From Luteibacter rhizovicinus DSM 16549 (GTDB lineage: Bacteria > Pseudomonadota > Gammaproteobacteria > Xanthomonadales > Rhodanobacteraceae), in assembly GCF_001887595.1 (NCBI RefSeq), contig NZ_CP017480.1:1826001-1890000 (forward strand): a stretch of 64,000 bases of DNA, in the 5' to 3' direction. A program made the translations under genes and the position numbers. The notes beneath the pieces are model-generated. The model was not told the DNA's origin, did not search any database, and was given only the letters and a program-made list of their open reading frames with translations. The stretch's first letter is position 1. The number at the start of each line of letters is the position of its first letter. Shown piece by piece: positions 52,297 to 61,647 of this stretch.

Positions 52297-52980
52297 TCAG
52301 AGCAGGCCCAGATCGGCCATCGAGACGGGATCGCCATGGCCGATCACGAGATGGTCGAGCACCCGGATGTCCATCAACCCCAGGGCTTCCACCAGCACCC
52401 GCGTGATGTCCCGATCGGCACGGCTGGGTTCGGCCACCCCGGACGGGTGGTTGTGCGCCAGGATGACCGCACTGGCGTGGTGGCGCAGGCAGGCCCTGAC
52501 CACTTCGCGCGGGTACACACTCGCACCATCGATCGTGCCGCGGAACAACTCCTCGTACGCCAGCACGCGATGGCGGGTGTCCAGGAACAGCACGGCGAAC
52601 ACTTCGTGGGGCAGGTGGCGAAGCCGCGCCCGGAAGTACGCGGCGCTCTCGGCGGGGCTCTCGATGCGGGGTAGCTCGGCGAGGCCTTCGCCCAACGACC
52701 GCCGGGCCAGTTCGAGTGCCGCGATGATGCGCGCCCGTTTGGCTGGCCCGACGCCGTTGACGCGGGGCAGGTGGTCTGGATCGGCCAGCAGCCGCCCGAG
52801 ACTACCGGCCTGGGTGAGCAGCACCCGGCCGGTGGCGACGGCATCACAGCCCGCGGTGCCGTGGCCGAGCAGGACGCCGATCAGTTCGGCGTCGGACAGC
52901 ACGGCCACGCCATGGGCCAGCAAGCGCTCGCGGGGTCGCTCGCCTTCAGGCCATTGATGGATCGGCCTGGGCCGGTACAT
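52297..52980 (-). CDS. radC: RadC-family JAB-domain protein
   Basis: A 227-residue protein with an N-terminal helix-hairpin-helix-like UPF0758 part (WPEGERPRERLLAHG, LPRVNGVGPAKRARI) and the C-terminal JAMM metalloprotease-like motif (SAVILAHNHPSGVAEPSRAD: His-x-His, Ser, Asp). Despite its name, a role in recombination is not established; JAMM geometry suggests a metal-dependent hydrolase. ATG 52980 matches the usual family start; an alternative ATG at 53037 has an AGGGA site and would add 19 residues. Confidence 0.9.
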   Translation of the reverse strand: MYRPRPIHQWPEGERPRERLLAHGVAVLSDAELIGVLLGHGTAGCDAVATGRVLLTQAGSLGRLLADPDHLPRVNGVGPAKRARIIAALELARRSLGEGLAELPRIESPAESAAYFRARLRHLPHEVFAVLFLDTRHRVLAYEELFRGTIDGASVYPREVVRACLRHHASAVILAHNHPSGVAEPSRADRDITRVLVEALGLMDIRVLDHLVIGHGDPVSMADLGLL

Positions 52981-53188
52981 CGCGGGCTGCACGCCAGCAT
53001 CGCGGACCTCGGTCCGATGGGAAGTCGTCCGCTTCATACGCTCGTATTCCCTGTCCTGCCATCTTGAGTGACGGCCCGACGGACAACTTAAGGTTGCGGG
53101 CATCGCCTTGGCGATAGAACGATTCTGAAAAAAGGGCTCCCTGAAATCCGTTAAGCTAACTGGCCCTCCGAAGCAGCGTCGTTCCGCC

Positions 53189-54394
53189 ATGAGTCTTCGC
53201 CAGCGTCGCATCCTGATTGGCGTTACCGGTGGTATCGCCGCTTACAAGATCTGCGAACTCGTCCGTCGTCTTCGTGATCTCGAGGCCGAGGTGCGCGTCG
53301 TCATGACCGAAGGCGCCACCCACTTCGTCACGCCCACCACGTTCCAGGCCCTTTCCGGCCAGCCGGTGCGCGTCAGTCTGTGGGATGAGGCGGGCGAAGC
53401 CGCCATGGGCCATATCGAACTGGCGAAGTGGGCCGAGCGGGTGCTCATCGCCCCGGCCAGCGCCGACACCATCGCCCGACTCGCGCATGGCTTCGCCGAC
53501 GACCTGCTTTCCACCGTGGTCCTGGCCACGGCCGCTCCCGTGTATATAGCGCCCGCCATGAACCAGCAGATGTGGGCGAACCTGGCGGTGCAGGCCAATG
53601 TCGGTACGTTGCGCGTTCGCGGCGTGGGGATCCTTGGCCCGGCCGACGGGGATCAGGCCTGCGGCGACATCGGCTCCGGGCGGATGCTGGAGCCCCACGA
53701 GTTGCGCGACATCCTGGTGGCTTCGTTCGGCGAACAACCGCTGCGTGGTCGTCGCGTGCTGGTCAGCGCCGGCCCCACGTACGAGGACATCGACCCGGTG
53801 CGCTTTATCGGCAACCGCAGTTCCGGGCGGATGGGCTTCGCCGTCGCCGCGGCCGCGCGCGATGCGGGCGCCGAGGTCACCCTCGTCGCCGGTCCGGTAT
53901 CGCTGCCAACACCCGCTGGTGTAACCCGGATCGACGTGCGCAGTGCCCGCGACATGCAGGAAGCCGTACTCAAGGCGGCGCGCGGCAGCGACATCTATAT
54001 CGGGGCGGCCGCGGTGGGCGATTACCGCCCGGTCGACACCGCCGACCACAAGCTGAAGAAGACCGACGGAAGCCCGCTTCGCCTCGAACTGGCGGAGAAC
54101 CCGGACATCATCGCCTCGTTGGCGTCGCTTCCGGATCGTCCGTTCCTGGTCGGCTTCGCGGCGGAGACGAAGGAGCTGGCCGCGTATGCGCAGGACAAGA
54201 TGCTTCGCAAGGGCATCGACATGATTGCGGCCAACGAGGTCGGTCCGGGGCGCGGCTTCGAAGTAGCGGAGAACGCCTTGCAGCTGTACTGGCGCGACGG
54301 CGGCGCCGCGTTGTCCCGGATGCCCAAGACGGAGCTGGCGCGCCGGCTCGTCGCGCATATCGCCCAACGTTTTCTCGCAGGCATCGGAACCTGA
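53189..54394 (+). CDS. coaBC: Bifunctional CoaBC (4'-phosphopantothenoylcysteine decarboxylase / synthetase)
   Basis: A 401-residue bifunctional enzyme of coenzyme A synthesis. The N-terminal CoaC flavoprotein part has the catalytic His75 (GHIELAKW), the PAMNQQMW clamp (Asn125) and Cys158 (DQACGDIGSG). The CoaB part begins about residue 185 with VLVSAGPTYEDIDPVRFIGNRSSGRMG and has the Lys-containing HKLKK segment. It joins cysteine to phosphopantothenate and decarboxylates the product. It is the first gene of the coaBC-dut-algC cluster, 3 bp before dut. Confidence 0.94.
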   Translation: MSLRQRRILIGVTGGIAAYKICELVRRLRDLEAEVRVVMTEGATHFVTPTTFQALSGQPVRVSLWDEAGEAAMGHIELAKWAERVLIAPASADTIARLAHGFADDLLSTVVLATAAPVYIAPAMNQQMWANLAVQANVGTLRVRGVGILGPADGDQACGDIGSGRMLEPHELRDILVASFGEQPLRGRRVLVSAGPTYEDIDPVRFIGNRSSGRMGFAVAAAARDAGAEVTLVAGPVSLPTPAGVTRIDVRSARDMQEAVLKAARGSDIYIGAAAVGDYRPVDTADHKLKKTDGSPLRLELAENPDIIASLASLPDRPFLVGFAAETKELAAYAQDKMLRKGIDMIAANEVGPGRGFEVAENALQLYWRDGGAALSRMPKTELARRLVAHIAQRFLAGIGT

Positions 54395-54397
54395 GCC

Positions 54398-54853
54398 TTG
54401 ATCGATATCGAACTGAAGATTCTCGACGCCCGCCTGGGCGACACCATTCCCCTACCCGAGCCCGCGACCGATGGCAGCGCCGGCATGGACCTGAGGGCAG
54501 CGGTCGATGCCCCGGTGACGCTGTCCCCCGGCGAGAGCCTGCTGGTACCGACGGGTCTCGCCATCCATATCGGTGACCCCGCCTGGTGTGCGCTAATCGT
54601 GCCGAGGTCCGGGCTGGGTCATAAGCAGGGCCTGGTCATGGGCAACCTGGTCGGCGTGATCGATGCGGATTACCAGGGGCCTCTGATGATTTCGTGCTGG
54701 AATCGCGGAAACGCGATATTGACCATCACACCGGGTGACCGGATTGCGCAATTATTGCTGGTGCCGGTAGGACGGGCACGTTTGCGCGTCGTCGACGGGT
54801 TCAGCCCTTCGCAGCGGGGCGAAGGCGGATTTGGTTCGACGGGCGTTGGCTGA
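54398..54853 (+). CDS. dut: dUTP diphosphatase
   Basis: A 151-residue trimeric dUTPase with all five motifs: GSAGMDLRA (1), [10 protein letters not shown] (2), [15 protein letters not shown] with the catalytic Asp (3), [20 protein letters not shown] (4) and the C-terminal [10 protein letters not shown] lid (5). It hydrolyses dUTP to dUMP, preventing uracil incorporation. The start is TTG 54398, 3 bp after coaBC, consistent with coupled translation. Confidence 0.95.
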   Translation: MIDIELKILDARLGDTIPLPEPATDGSAGMDLRAAVDAPVTLSPGESLLVPTGLAIHIGDPAWCALIVPRSGLGHKQGLVMGNLVGVIDADYQGPLMISCWNRGNAILTITPGDRIAQLLLVPVGRARLRVVDGFSPSQRGEGGFGSTGVG

Positions 54854-54878
54854 CAGGTGACGGGGAGCAAGGGGCAGC

Positions 54879-57218
54879 ATGGGGCGTAACGAGGGAGGGG
54901 CGAAGCGGGGGCTTCGTATCGATATGCGACGCGTGCTGCCGCTGATCGGCGCCACGTTGTTGATCGCCGGCGGCGCTTTCTGCGCCTGGCAGGCCTGGCT
55001 GATCGCCGATGAGAGCGATGCAGCCGAGCGCACGCGCCTGGCCCAGCGCCAGGCGGTGCATGACCTCGGCGACCTGTACGCCACCCGGCACAGCCAGCTC
55101 ATGCGGGCCGTTACCGATCCGCAGGTGGCAGCAGGTATCGACGACCATGCCGCTACCGCCGCGCGCCTGCGCGCGCTCCTGCCGAACACGTCGAATATCG
55201 AGATCTACAGCGGCGGGCTGGACGAAGTGGTCCGCGCCAACTACCGCGAATTCGGCTACGCCAAGGCGGCCCAGCTGATGGCGGCGCTGGGCGCGACCGC
55301 GGCACCCCTCGCGTCGAGCTCGGTGCACGGCAGCGAACGCCGGCTCACCGTGGCCGAGCCGGTCAATGCCGACGGCGCCGTTCGCGCCTGGGTCTGGCTC
55401 GAATACCCCTTCGACGATATCCGCCAGAAGTTCATGGCGTCGTCCCCTTCCAGTGGCCGTCTCGAACTGCGCCAGGGCAACGGCGGCGACAGCCTCATGC
55501 TGGAGGCGGTCGGCTCGTCGTCCGGCGAGTTGTCACCGGACGGCCAGCAGGTTCCCGGCACGTCGCTCTACATCTATGCCATCTCGCCCAAGGCGTTCAT
55601 CGTCATTCCGCACTCCGAGATGCTGGCCGTCCTCCTGACCCTCATCGGCGTCGGTGGTGGCGTGCTGCTGCTCTGGGCGCGGCAACGGCCGCAGCCGGTG
55701 GCCGAGCCGGAGCCCGAGGATGTCCTCGTCGCCGACGTTGGACGCAAGCCGCGCCTGCCGCCGGCGCCGATCCCCGGGTTGGCCGCCCCTTCTGCGCACG
55801 TGGCAAAGCCAGTGGCGCGCGCGCCCTCGGTGGCCCTCGATCCGGCGATCTTCCGTGCCTATGACATCCGCGGCATCGTCGGCACCCAGCTGACCGCCGA
55901 CATCGCACGCCGTATCGGCCAGGCTATCGGTGGCCTGATGAACGAGCGTGGCCTGCGCGAAATCGTCGTGGGTCGGGATGGTCGCGTGTCGGGAGCCGAG
56001 TTGGCCGGCGCGCTCTCGGACGGCCTTCGCGCCGCCGGCATCGACGTGATCGATCTCGGCGCGGTACCGACCCCCGTGGCCTATTTCGCCGCGTTCCACT
56101 TCGGCACCGGCTGCGCCGTGTCGGTCACGGGAAGCCATAACCCGCCCGACCACAATGGCTTCAAGATCGTCGTCGGTGGTGAAACCCTCGCCGAGGGCGC
56201 CATCGCCGATCTGCACCGGCGCATCGCCGAGGGTCGTCTCGAGGAAGACGGCCTGGGAACATGGCGCGAGCAGTCGGTCATCGATGCCTACGTGGCGAAG
56301 ATCGCCGGCGATGTCTCGGCGGAACGGCGCCTCAAGGTCGTGGTCGACGCCGGCAACGGTGTGGCTGGCGCGGTCGCACCCCGCGTGCTCGAGGAAATCG
56401 GTTGCGAAGTGGTGCCCTTGTACTGCGATGTGGACGGCACCTTCCCGAACCACCACCCGGACCCGTCCGATCCGCGCAACCTCGGTGACCTCATCGCCGC
56501 CGTCCATACGATCGGCGCGGATCTCGGCATCGCGTTCGATGGCGACGGCGATCGCATGGGCGTGGTGACCGCCAGCGGCGAGATCATCTACGCGGACCGC
56601 CTGCTCATGTTGTTCGCCCAGGACGTGCTCGCGCGCAACCCCGGCGCCACGGTGATCTTCGATGTGAAATGCACCGGGCACCTGCGCCGGGTGATCCAGG
56701 AATCGGCCGGCGTACCGCTCATGTGGCGCACCGGCCACTCGCTGATCAAGGCGAAGATGCGGGAAACGGGCGCGGCCCTGGCCGGCGAGATGAGCGGCCA
56801 CTTTTTCTTCGCGGACAATAATCGCTGGTACGGCTTCGATGACGGCATCTATGCGGCCGCCCGCTTGCTCGAGATCGTCGCCGGCGATCTCGAGGAGCGC
56901 AGCGTCGCGGCGCTGTTCGAAGAGCTGCCGAGTAGCGTGTCCACGCCGGAGCTGCGTTTGCCGATGGAGGAGGGCGCGCCCTTCCGCTTCATCGAGGCGT
57001 TCCGTACGTCCGCCACGTTCGACGACGCGCGGGTCACGACGATCGACGGCATCCGGGTGGACTGGCCCGACGGCTGGGGCCTGGTTCGTGCGTCGAACAC
57101 CTCACCGGCCCTGGTCTTCCGTTTCGACGCGGATACCGCCAAGGCACTGGAACGTGTGAAGCAGGCCTTCCGCCAGCGCTTGCTGGCGGTCGACCGGAGC
57201 CTGGTCCTGCCGTTCTGA
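54879..57218 (+). CDS. algC: Membrane-anchored phosphomannomutase/phosphoglucomutase
   Basis: A 779-residue protein. Residues 1-270 form an N-terminal extension with two transmembrane helices (about 19-41 and 248-267) framing a periplasmic sensor-like domain, followed by a Pro-rich linker. From about residue 322 comes an alpha-D-phosphohexomutase of AlgC/PMM-PGM type: FRAYDIRGIVG, phosphoserine loop TGSHNP near residue 418, metal loop DGDGDR near 555, GEMSGH and the C-terminal RASNTSPALVFRFDA phosphate-binding loop. It interconverts mannose/glucose 1- and 6-phosphates for LPS and exopolysaccharide. Dut-AlgC linkage is shared with Pseudomonas and Xanthomonas. Confidence 0.92.
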   Translation: MGRNEGGAKRGLRIDMRRVLPLIGATLLIAGGAFCAWQAWLIADESDAAERTRLAQRQAVHDLGDLYATRHSQLMRAVTDPQVAAGIDDHAATAARLRALLPNTSNIEIYSGGLDEVVRANYREFGYAKAAQLMAALGATAAPLASSSVHGSERRLTVAEPVNADGAVRAWVWLEYPFDDIRQKFMASSPSSGRLELRQGNGGDSLMLEAVGSSSGELSPDGQQVPGTSLYIYAISPKAFIVIPHSEMLAVLLTLIGVGGGVLLLWARQRPQPVAEPEPEDVLVADVGRKPRLPPAPIPGLAAPSAHVAKPVARAPSVALDPAIFRAYDIRGIVGTQLTADIARRIGQAIGGLMNERGLREIVVGRDGRVSGAELAGALSDGLRAAGIDVIDLGAVPTPVAYFAAFHFGTGCAVSVTGSHNPPDHNGFKIVVGGETLAEGAIADLHRRIAEGRLEEDGLGTWREQSVIDAYVAKIAGDVSAERRLKVVVDAGNGVAGAVAPRVLEEIGCEVVPLYCDVDGTFPNHHPDPSDPRNLGDLIAAVHTIGADLGIAFDGDGDRMGVVTASGEIIYADRLLMLFAQDVLARNPGATVIFDVKCTGHLRRVIQESAGVPLMWRTGHSLIKAKMRETGAALAGEMSGHFFFADNNRWYGFDDGIYAAARLLEIVAGDLEERSVAALFEELPSSVSTPELRLPMEEGAPFRFIEAFRTSATFDDARVTTIDGIRVDWPDGWGLVRASNTSPALVFRFDADTAKALERVKQAFRQRLLAVDRSLVLPF

Positions 57219-57226
57219 CCGGGTGA

Positions 57227-57877
57227 TCAGCCGCCGTTGGCAGCGGCGGCTTTCAGCTGGCGGTAGTGCTGCAGCTGGCCGTCGATCTTCACCTTCGCCG
57301 CATCCCGGGAGGCCTGCTGGCGCTGGAGGGTGGCGCGAAGCGAGGCCACGGTGTTGCGCTGTTCGGTGATGCGCTGGGTGAGGTACGACGGCACCGGTTG
57401 CTTGGCGCGTTCCAGGTCGCCGGCACGCGTGAGCAGGTCGGCCAGCGCCTTCTCCTGCCCCTGCAGGTTCAGGCGGGTGGTGCGCGTAGCCTGATCGAAG
57501 TTGTCCAGTTCGGCGTTCTTCGCCGACATGAACGAGGTCTCGTTCGGGTAGGCGTTGAGCATCTGGTTGTCTTCGCGCTGGCGCTGCTGGTCGGCCTGTA
57601 AGGCAGCAGCCTGCTGGTCCGCGACTTTCTTCGCCGCGGCCCGTTCATCGGACGTCATCTGCCGATCCACGTGCCTGACGGTGACGCCCTGGGCGTTGAC
57701 GACGTCATAGCCGGCCTGCATGGCTTCCTGCGTCAGGCTATCGCTGAAATAGGAATGACCGGCGGCGTCTTTCCACTTGTAGCGAAAGCCGTTGTTGTTG
57801 GCTGTGTTGTTGGCGCCGAAGGCTGCCGTGCCGAGGCACAGCGCCGCTCCCGCCAGGATGTAACGCACTGCACGCAT
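57227..57877 (-). CDS. Exported DUF4124-like protein with coiled coil
   Basis: A 216-residue protein with a signal peptide (MRAVRYILAGAALCLGTAAFG), then a DUF4124-type segment (FRYKWKDAAGHSYFSDSL, about residues 30-60) and a long charged/Gln-rich coiled coil (VADQQAAALQADQQRQRED and NTVASLRATLQRQQASRD). AGGAGG precedes ATG 57877. It is probably periplasmic with a scaffolding role; the function is unknown. It is convergent with algC. Confidence 0.82.
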   Translation of the reverse strand: MRAVRYILAGAALCLGTAAFGANNTANNNGFRYKWKDAAGHSYFSDSLTQEAMQAGYDVVNAQGVTVRHVDRQMTSDERAAAKKVADQQAAALQADQQRQREDNQMLNAYPNETSFMSAKNAELDNFDQATRTTRLNLQGQEKALADLLTRAGDLERAKQPVPSYLTQRITEQRNTVASLRATLQRQQASRDAAKVKIDGQLQHYRQLKAAAANGG

Positions 57878-57975
57878 GGTGTCCCCTCCTGTCGAGCGAG
57901 TATAGCCAGCGAGCGGCGTCAGATTGCGCAGGGGCGGCATGTGCTCCGGCCCCGCGTGACGCAGTCGCCGTTTTC

Positions 57976-58623
57976 TCAGGCCTTGACGCCGTACTGCTCG
58001 CGGTACGCCCCGAGCCGCCCGTATTCCGCGGCCAGCTCGGGCTTTTCACCCGCGTAGGTGAGGACATCGGCCAGGGTGGCGATCGCAATGACCGGAATGC
58101 CGAACTGGGCAGCCACTTCCTGTGCCGCCGACAGCTCGCCCTGTCCACGCTCCTGGCGATCGAGGGCAATGAGCACGCCCGCCGGTTCGGCGCCCTGCGC
58201 GCGGATCAGTTCGAGCGATTCGCGAACGGCCGTGCCCGCGGTCATCACATCGTCCACGATCAGCACGCGACCCTTCAATGGCGCACCGACGAGCGAGCCG
58301 CCTTCGCCGTGGGCCTTGGCTTCCTTGCGGTTGTAGGCCCAGGGCAGGTCGCGGTCCTGGGTATCGGCCAGCGCGATCGCCGTCGCGGCAGCCAGGGCGA
58401 TGCCCTTGTAGGCCGGGCCGAACAGCATGTCGAACGGCACGCCCGATCGGGTGGCCGCTTCGGCGTAGGAGCGCCCGAGCCGGGCCAGCGCGGCACCGGA
58501 GTCGATCCGGCCCATGTTGAAGAAGTAGGGGCTGCTGCGGCCCGACTTCAGCGTGAATTCGCCGAAGCGAAGAACATCGCGGGCCAGGGTGAGCTCGATG
58601 AATTCGCGCTGGTAATCGTGCAC
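57976..58623 (-). CDS. pyrE: Orotate phosphoribosyltransferase
   Basis: A 215-residue type I phosphoribosyltransferase with [17 protein letters not shown] (OPRT N-terminal hood), [23 protein letters not shown] (flexible loop Lys/His) and the PRPP motif [17 protein letters not shown]. It converts orotate and PRPP to OMP in pyrimidine synthesis. The start is GTG 58623, preceded by GAGAGA; the upstream in-frame extension lacks family similarity. It follows a GNAT gene on the same strand and lies near an exonuclease III gene, as in Pseudomonas. Confidence 0.94.
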   Translation of the reverse strand: MHDYQREFIELTLARDVLRFGEFTLKSGRSSPYFFNMGRIDSGAALARLGRSYAEAATRSGVPFDMLFGPAYKGIALAAATAIALADTQDRDLPWAYNRKEAKAHGEGGSLVGAPLKGRVLIVDDVMTAGTAVRESLELIRAQGAEPAGVLIALDRQERGQGELSAAQEVAAQFGIPVIAIATLADVLTYAGEKPELAAEYGRLGAYREQYGVKA

Positions 58624-58636
58624 GGCGGTCTCTCTC

Positions 58637-59137
58637 TCAGGGGTTCCAGGGGTGCAGCGGTCGCCACAGCACGAACTGCGGCCCCGCCAGCCCGCCATGG
58701 TACAGCTCACCGCTGTCGCGATAGCCGGCGCGGCGGTACACGTGAACGGCCGCTTCGTTGCGCAGGTTCACCGTCAGCAGGATGCGTTCGCGATCGGGAT
58801 GGCGTCCGGCGACATAGGCGTGGATCGCATCCAGCGCGCGGCGTCCCAGACCTTCGCCCTGGCGGCTGGCGTCGATCATGAAGCTGCGCATGGCGACGGC
58901 CCCCTCGGCCAGGGGGTGATCGCCCAGGGCGGTGGCGCGCCGGTCGATCCGCACGTAGCCCACGACATCGTCGTCGACGACCAGGGCCAACGCCTCGCTG
59001 CCAGGACACAGGGCGACGTCGGCAAGAGAATCCTCAACACGTCCGACGAACGGCAGCTGCTCGTCCAGCACACGCAAGGCGAGCAGGGCAGGCCGCAGGC
59101 CGGCATCCACGGGCAAGACTCGAAGGGCACTATTCAT
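58637..59137 (-). CDS. GNAT-family N-acetyltransferase
   Basis: A 166-residue acetyltransferase: [11 protein letters not shown] (strand 4), [25 protein letters not shown] with the Q/RxxGxG/A acetyl-CoA motif, and [27 protein letters not shown] at the C-terminus. The substrate is unknown. It ends 13 bp before the pyrE start on the same strand, so the two are probably co-transcribed. It is divergent from the exonuclease III gene. Confidence 0.88.
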   Translation of the reverse strand: MNSALRVLPVDAGLRPALLALRVLDEQLPFVGRVEDSLADVALCPGSEALALVVDDDVVGYVRIDRRATALGDHPLAEGAVAMRSFMIDASRQGEGLGRRALDAIHAYVAGRHPDRERILLTVNLRNEAAVHVYRRAGYRDSGELYHGGLAGPQFVLWRPLHPWNP

Positions 59138-59194
59138 GCCGCCATTATGGGCCCGGTATGATGGGCAGATTCGTCAAACGCACCCCAAGGTCCC

Positions 59195-59965
59195 ATGCGC
59201 ATCATTTCGCTGAACGCCAACGGTATCCGTTCCGCCGCCACCAAAGGCGTCTTCGAATGGCTGCGCGCCCAGGACGCCGACGTCGTCTGCCTGCAGGAAA
59301 CCAAGGCGCAGGAAGCCCAGCTGTCCGACCCGATGTTCCGTCCGGATGGGCACCACTGCTTCTATCACGATGCCCGCAGCAAGAAGGGCTACAGCGGCGT
59401 CGCCATCTACTCGAAGCGCGAGCCCGACGAGGTGCGCGTTTCCCTGGGGCGCGAGGATTTCGACTGCGAAGGGCGTTACATCGAGGCGCGCTTCGGCAAC
59501 CTCAGCGTGGTCTCCTTCTATATCCCGTCGGGGTCGTCGGGTGACGAGCGGCAGCAGTACAAGTTCCGCGTCATGGAATGGCTCACGCCGATCCTGCGCG
59601 AGTGGGCGGCGAGTGGTCGCGAGTACGTCCTCTGCGGCGACTGGAACATCGTCCACACCAGGAACGACATCAAGAACTGGACGTCGAACCAGAAGAATTC
59701 CGGCTGTCTTCCCGAAGAGCGCGCCTGGCTCGACCTGCTTTTCAAGGAGATCGGCTGGGTGGACAGCTTCCGCGCGATCAAACCCGACGCCGTCGAGTAC
59801 ACCTGGTGGTCCAACCGTGGCGCGGCGCGGGCGAACAACGTGGGTTGGCGCATCGACTACCAGATCGTGACGCCGGGCATGGGCGCGCGGGCGCGCGAGT
59901 GCGCCATCTATCGCGATGAGCGCTTCTCCGACCACGCACCCTATACCGTGGATTACGCAGAGTGA
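59195..59965 (+). CDS. xthA: Exodeoxyribonuclease III (AP endonuclease family)
   Basis: A 256-residue EEP-superfamily nuclease with Asn7 (SLNANGIRS), the metal-binding Glu of LQETKAQ, GDWNIVHT (Asp/Asn), WWSNRG, WRIDYQIV and the terminal SDHAP His. All catalytic residues of ExoIII are present. This argues for an active abasic-site endonuclease/3'-5' exonuclease rather than a Crc-type non-nuclease regulator, although its position near pyrE is that of Pseudomonas crc. The stop overlaps the AmpG-like gene by 4 bp. Confidence 0.92.
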   Translation: MRIISLNANGIRSAATKGVFEWLRAQDADVVCLQETKAQEAQLSDPMFRPDGHHCFYHDARSKKGYSGVAIYSKREPDEVRVSLGREDFDCEGRYIEARFGNLSVVSFYIPSGSSGDERQQYKFRVMEWLTPILREWAASGREYVLCGDWNIVHTRNDIKNWTSNQKNSGCLPEERAWLDLLFKEIGWVDSFRAIKPDAVEYTWWSNRGAARANNVGWRIDYQIVTPGMGARARECAIYRDERFSDHAPYTVDYAE

Positions 59966-61260
59966 CCGAAGTGGCCGGTGTGGCCCGTTACAAGGGGCTG
60001 CGCGGCGTGGCCGCGGCGTTTGCCCAGCCGGGTGCGGTGACCATGCTGTTCTTCGGCCTGGCCTCGGGCCTGCCGTTCCTGCTGGTCGGCAACACGCTCT
60101 CGGCCTGGCTGAAGGAGTCGGGTGTCGACTACGGTGCCATCGGCCTGGCGAGCTATGTCACCTTCAGCTACAACTTCAAGTTCCTCTGGGCGCCGCTGGT
60201 CGACAAGTTTCGGCTGCCGCTGTTCTGCCGACTGGGCCAGCGCCGCGGCTGGTTGATGTTCGCCTTGTTGTTGCTGGCCGCGGGGCTGTTGTCGATGGCC
60301 TTCATGCCGCCGACGGCATCGCTGCCACGCTTTGTCGGCGCGACGATCCTGGCCGCCTTCGCGGGTGCGACGATCGACATCGTCGTCGATGCGTATCGCG
60401 TCGAGATCGCACCGATCGAAGCGCAGGGCGCGCTGGCCGCGACCTACACCCTGGGCTATCGCTTCGGCCTGATCGCGAGCGGGGCCGGCATCCTGCTGAT
60501 CGCCGATCAGGTGGGCTGGCAACGCGGGTACATGGCCATCTGCCTGCTTCTCATCGTGCCGATCGTGACCGTGCTGATCGCTCGTGAACCCGAGCACCGG
60601 GTGCGCGAGCGCCTGCCACTGCGTCTCGCGATCCAGGAAGGCTTCATCGGGCCCTTCCGCGACTTCTTCTCGCGGTACGGCATGGGGCTGGCGCTTGGGC
60701 TGCTCCTGTTCGTCGCCCTGTTCCGCCTGCCCGACCAGATGCTCGGGGTCATGGCCTACCCGTTCTACCTCGATGCGGGCTTCACCAAGACGCAGATCGC
60801 GGAGGTCTCGAAGGTCTACGGCGTGATCATCGGCATCGCCGGTGCCTTGCTGGGCGGCTGGGCGGTTACCCGCTTCGAGATGCGCCGCCTGCTGGTCGTT
60901 GCGGCCCTGGGCGTCGCCTTGTCCAACATGCTCTACCTGTTGATGGCGCAGAACCCCGGGCAGACCTGGGCCTTCGTCGTGACCCTGTCGGGCGACAACT
61001 TTGCGCAAGGTTTTGCGGGGCCGGTCCTCGTCGCCTTCATGTCGGGGCTGGTCAACCGCAGCTTCACCGCCACGCAGTACGCCTTACTCAGCTCGCTGGC
61101 GAACCTGCCCGGCAAAGTGATCGGCGGGATGTCCGGTTTCCTCGTCAAGGATTCCGGTTATTCCGCCCTCTTTGTCATCAGTACGGTCTCCATCGTGCCC
61201 ACGCTGCTGGTGCTGGGCCTGCTCTGGCGCCGCCTGCCGACCCCAACGGACAGGCCGTAA
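59962..61260 (+). CDS. ampG: AmpG-type muropeptide permease (MFS)
   Basis: A 432-residue MFS transporter with about 12 transmembrane helices. It shows the AmpG N-terminal signature LFFGLASGLPFLLVGNTLSAWLKE, SYNFKFLWAPLVD, DIVVDAYRVE and GYRFGLIASGAG. AmpG imports GlcNAc-anhydro-MurNAc peptides for peptidoglycan recycling and feeds AmpC induction in some species. It is coupled to the xthA gene (ATGA-type 4-bp overlap) and close to anmK, which acts on the imported sugar. Confidence 0.9.
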   Translation: MTEVAGVARYKGLRGVAAAFAQPGAVTMLFFGLASGLPFLLVGNTLSAWLKESGVDYGAIGLASYVTFSYNFKFLWAPLVDKFRLPLFCRLGQRRGWLMFALLLLAAGLLSMAFMPPTASLPRFVGATILAAFAGATIDIVVDAYRVEIAPIEAQGALAATYTLGYRFGLIASGAGILLIADQVGWQRGYMAICLLLIVPIVTVLIAREPEHRVRERLPLRLAIQEGFIGPFRDFFSRYGMGLALGLLLFVALFRLPDQMLGVMAYPFYLDAGFTKTQIAEVSKVYGVIIGIAGALLGGWAVTRFEMRRLLVVAALGVALSNMLYLLMAQNPGQTWAFVVTLSGDNFAQGFAGPVLVAFMSGLVNRSFTATQYALLSSLANLPGKVIGGMSGFLVKDSGYSALFVISTVSIVPTLLVLGLLWRRLPTPTDRP

Positions 61261-61332
61261 GACCAGCACAACGAATTGCCAAAACTGTGTAAGATCTGCC
61301 GCACAGGGGGCATGCGCGAGGAGGTAACGCAC

Positions 61333-61644
61333 GTGCCAGATATCGTGGTGCGACACATCGACGAGCAGATGGCCGAGCGAATCAAGACGCTCGCGCGCGA
61401 ACGCCGCTGGTCGATCAATGAGGTGATCCTGCACGCGCTGCGCTATGGCCTCGGCCTCAGCGCAGGCGATGTGTTCAGCGAGCTGCTGCTGCAGCCCGGC
61501 GATATCGCGCACCTGACCGGGGCGTGGGATGCCGAGGAGCAGGCGGCGTTCCAGGAAGCCCTGGCCGCCCTCGCCCAGGCATCGCCTTCGTCTCTCATCA
61601 ATGCGGCGCAGCGTCAGGCCAGCGTGCCCGACGAATCGTTCTGA
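61333..61644 (+). CDS. Arc-like ribbon-helix-helix DNA-binding protein
   Basis: A 103-residue protein with an N-terminal RHH fold (PDIVVRHIDEQMAERIKTLA, ERRWSINEVILHALRYGLG) and an Ala/Gln-rich C-terminal helix. The start is set at GTG 61333 because AGGAGGT lies seven bases upstream; an ATG at 61312 has no spaced site. RHH proteins of this type are dimeric repressors or antitoxins; no toxin gene is adjacent. It lies 72 bp after ampG. Confidence 0.83.
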   Translation: MPDIVVRHIDEQMAERIKTLARERRWSINEVILHALRYGLGLSAGDVFSELLLQPGDIAHLTGAWDAEEQAAFQEALAALAQASPSSLINAAQRQASVPDESF

Positions 61645-61647
61645 GGC

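Noticed and set aside
57229..57258. GC hairpin (GCCGCCG / CGGCGGC) after algC as terminator
   Set aside because: It lies inside the 3' coding end of the convergent DUF4124-like gene and has only a short T-run.
61333..61644. Toxin-antitoxin module based on the RHH protein
   Set aside because: No small toxin frame is adjacent on the same strand; the next gene is the convergent anmK.
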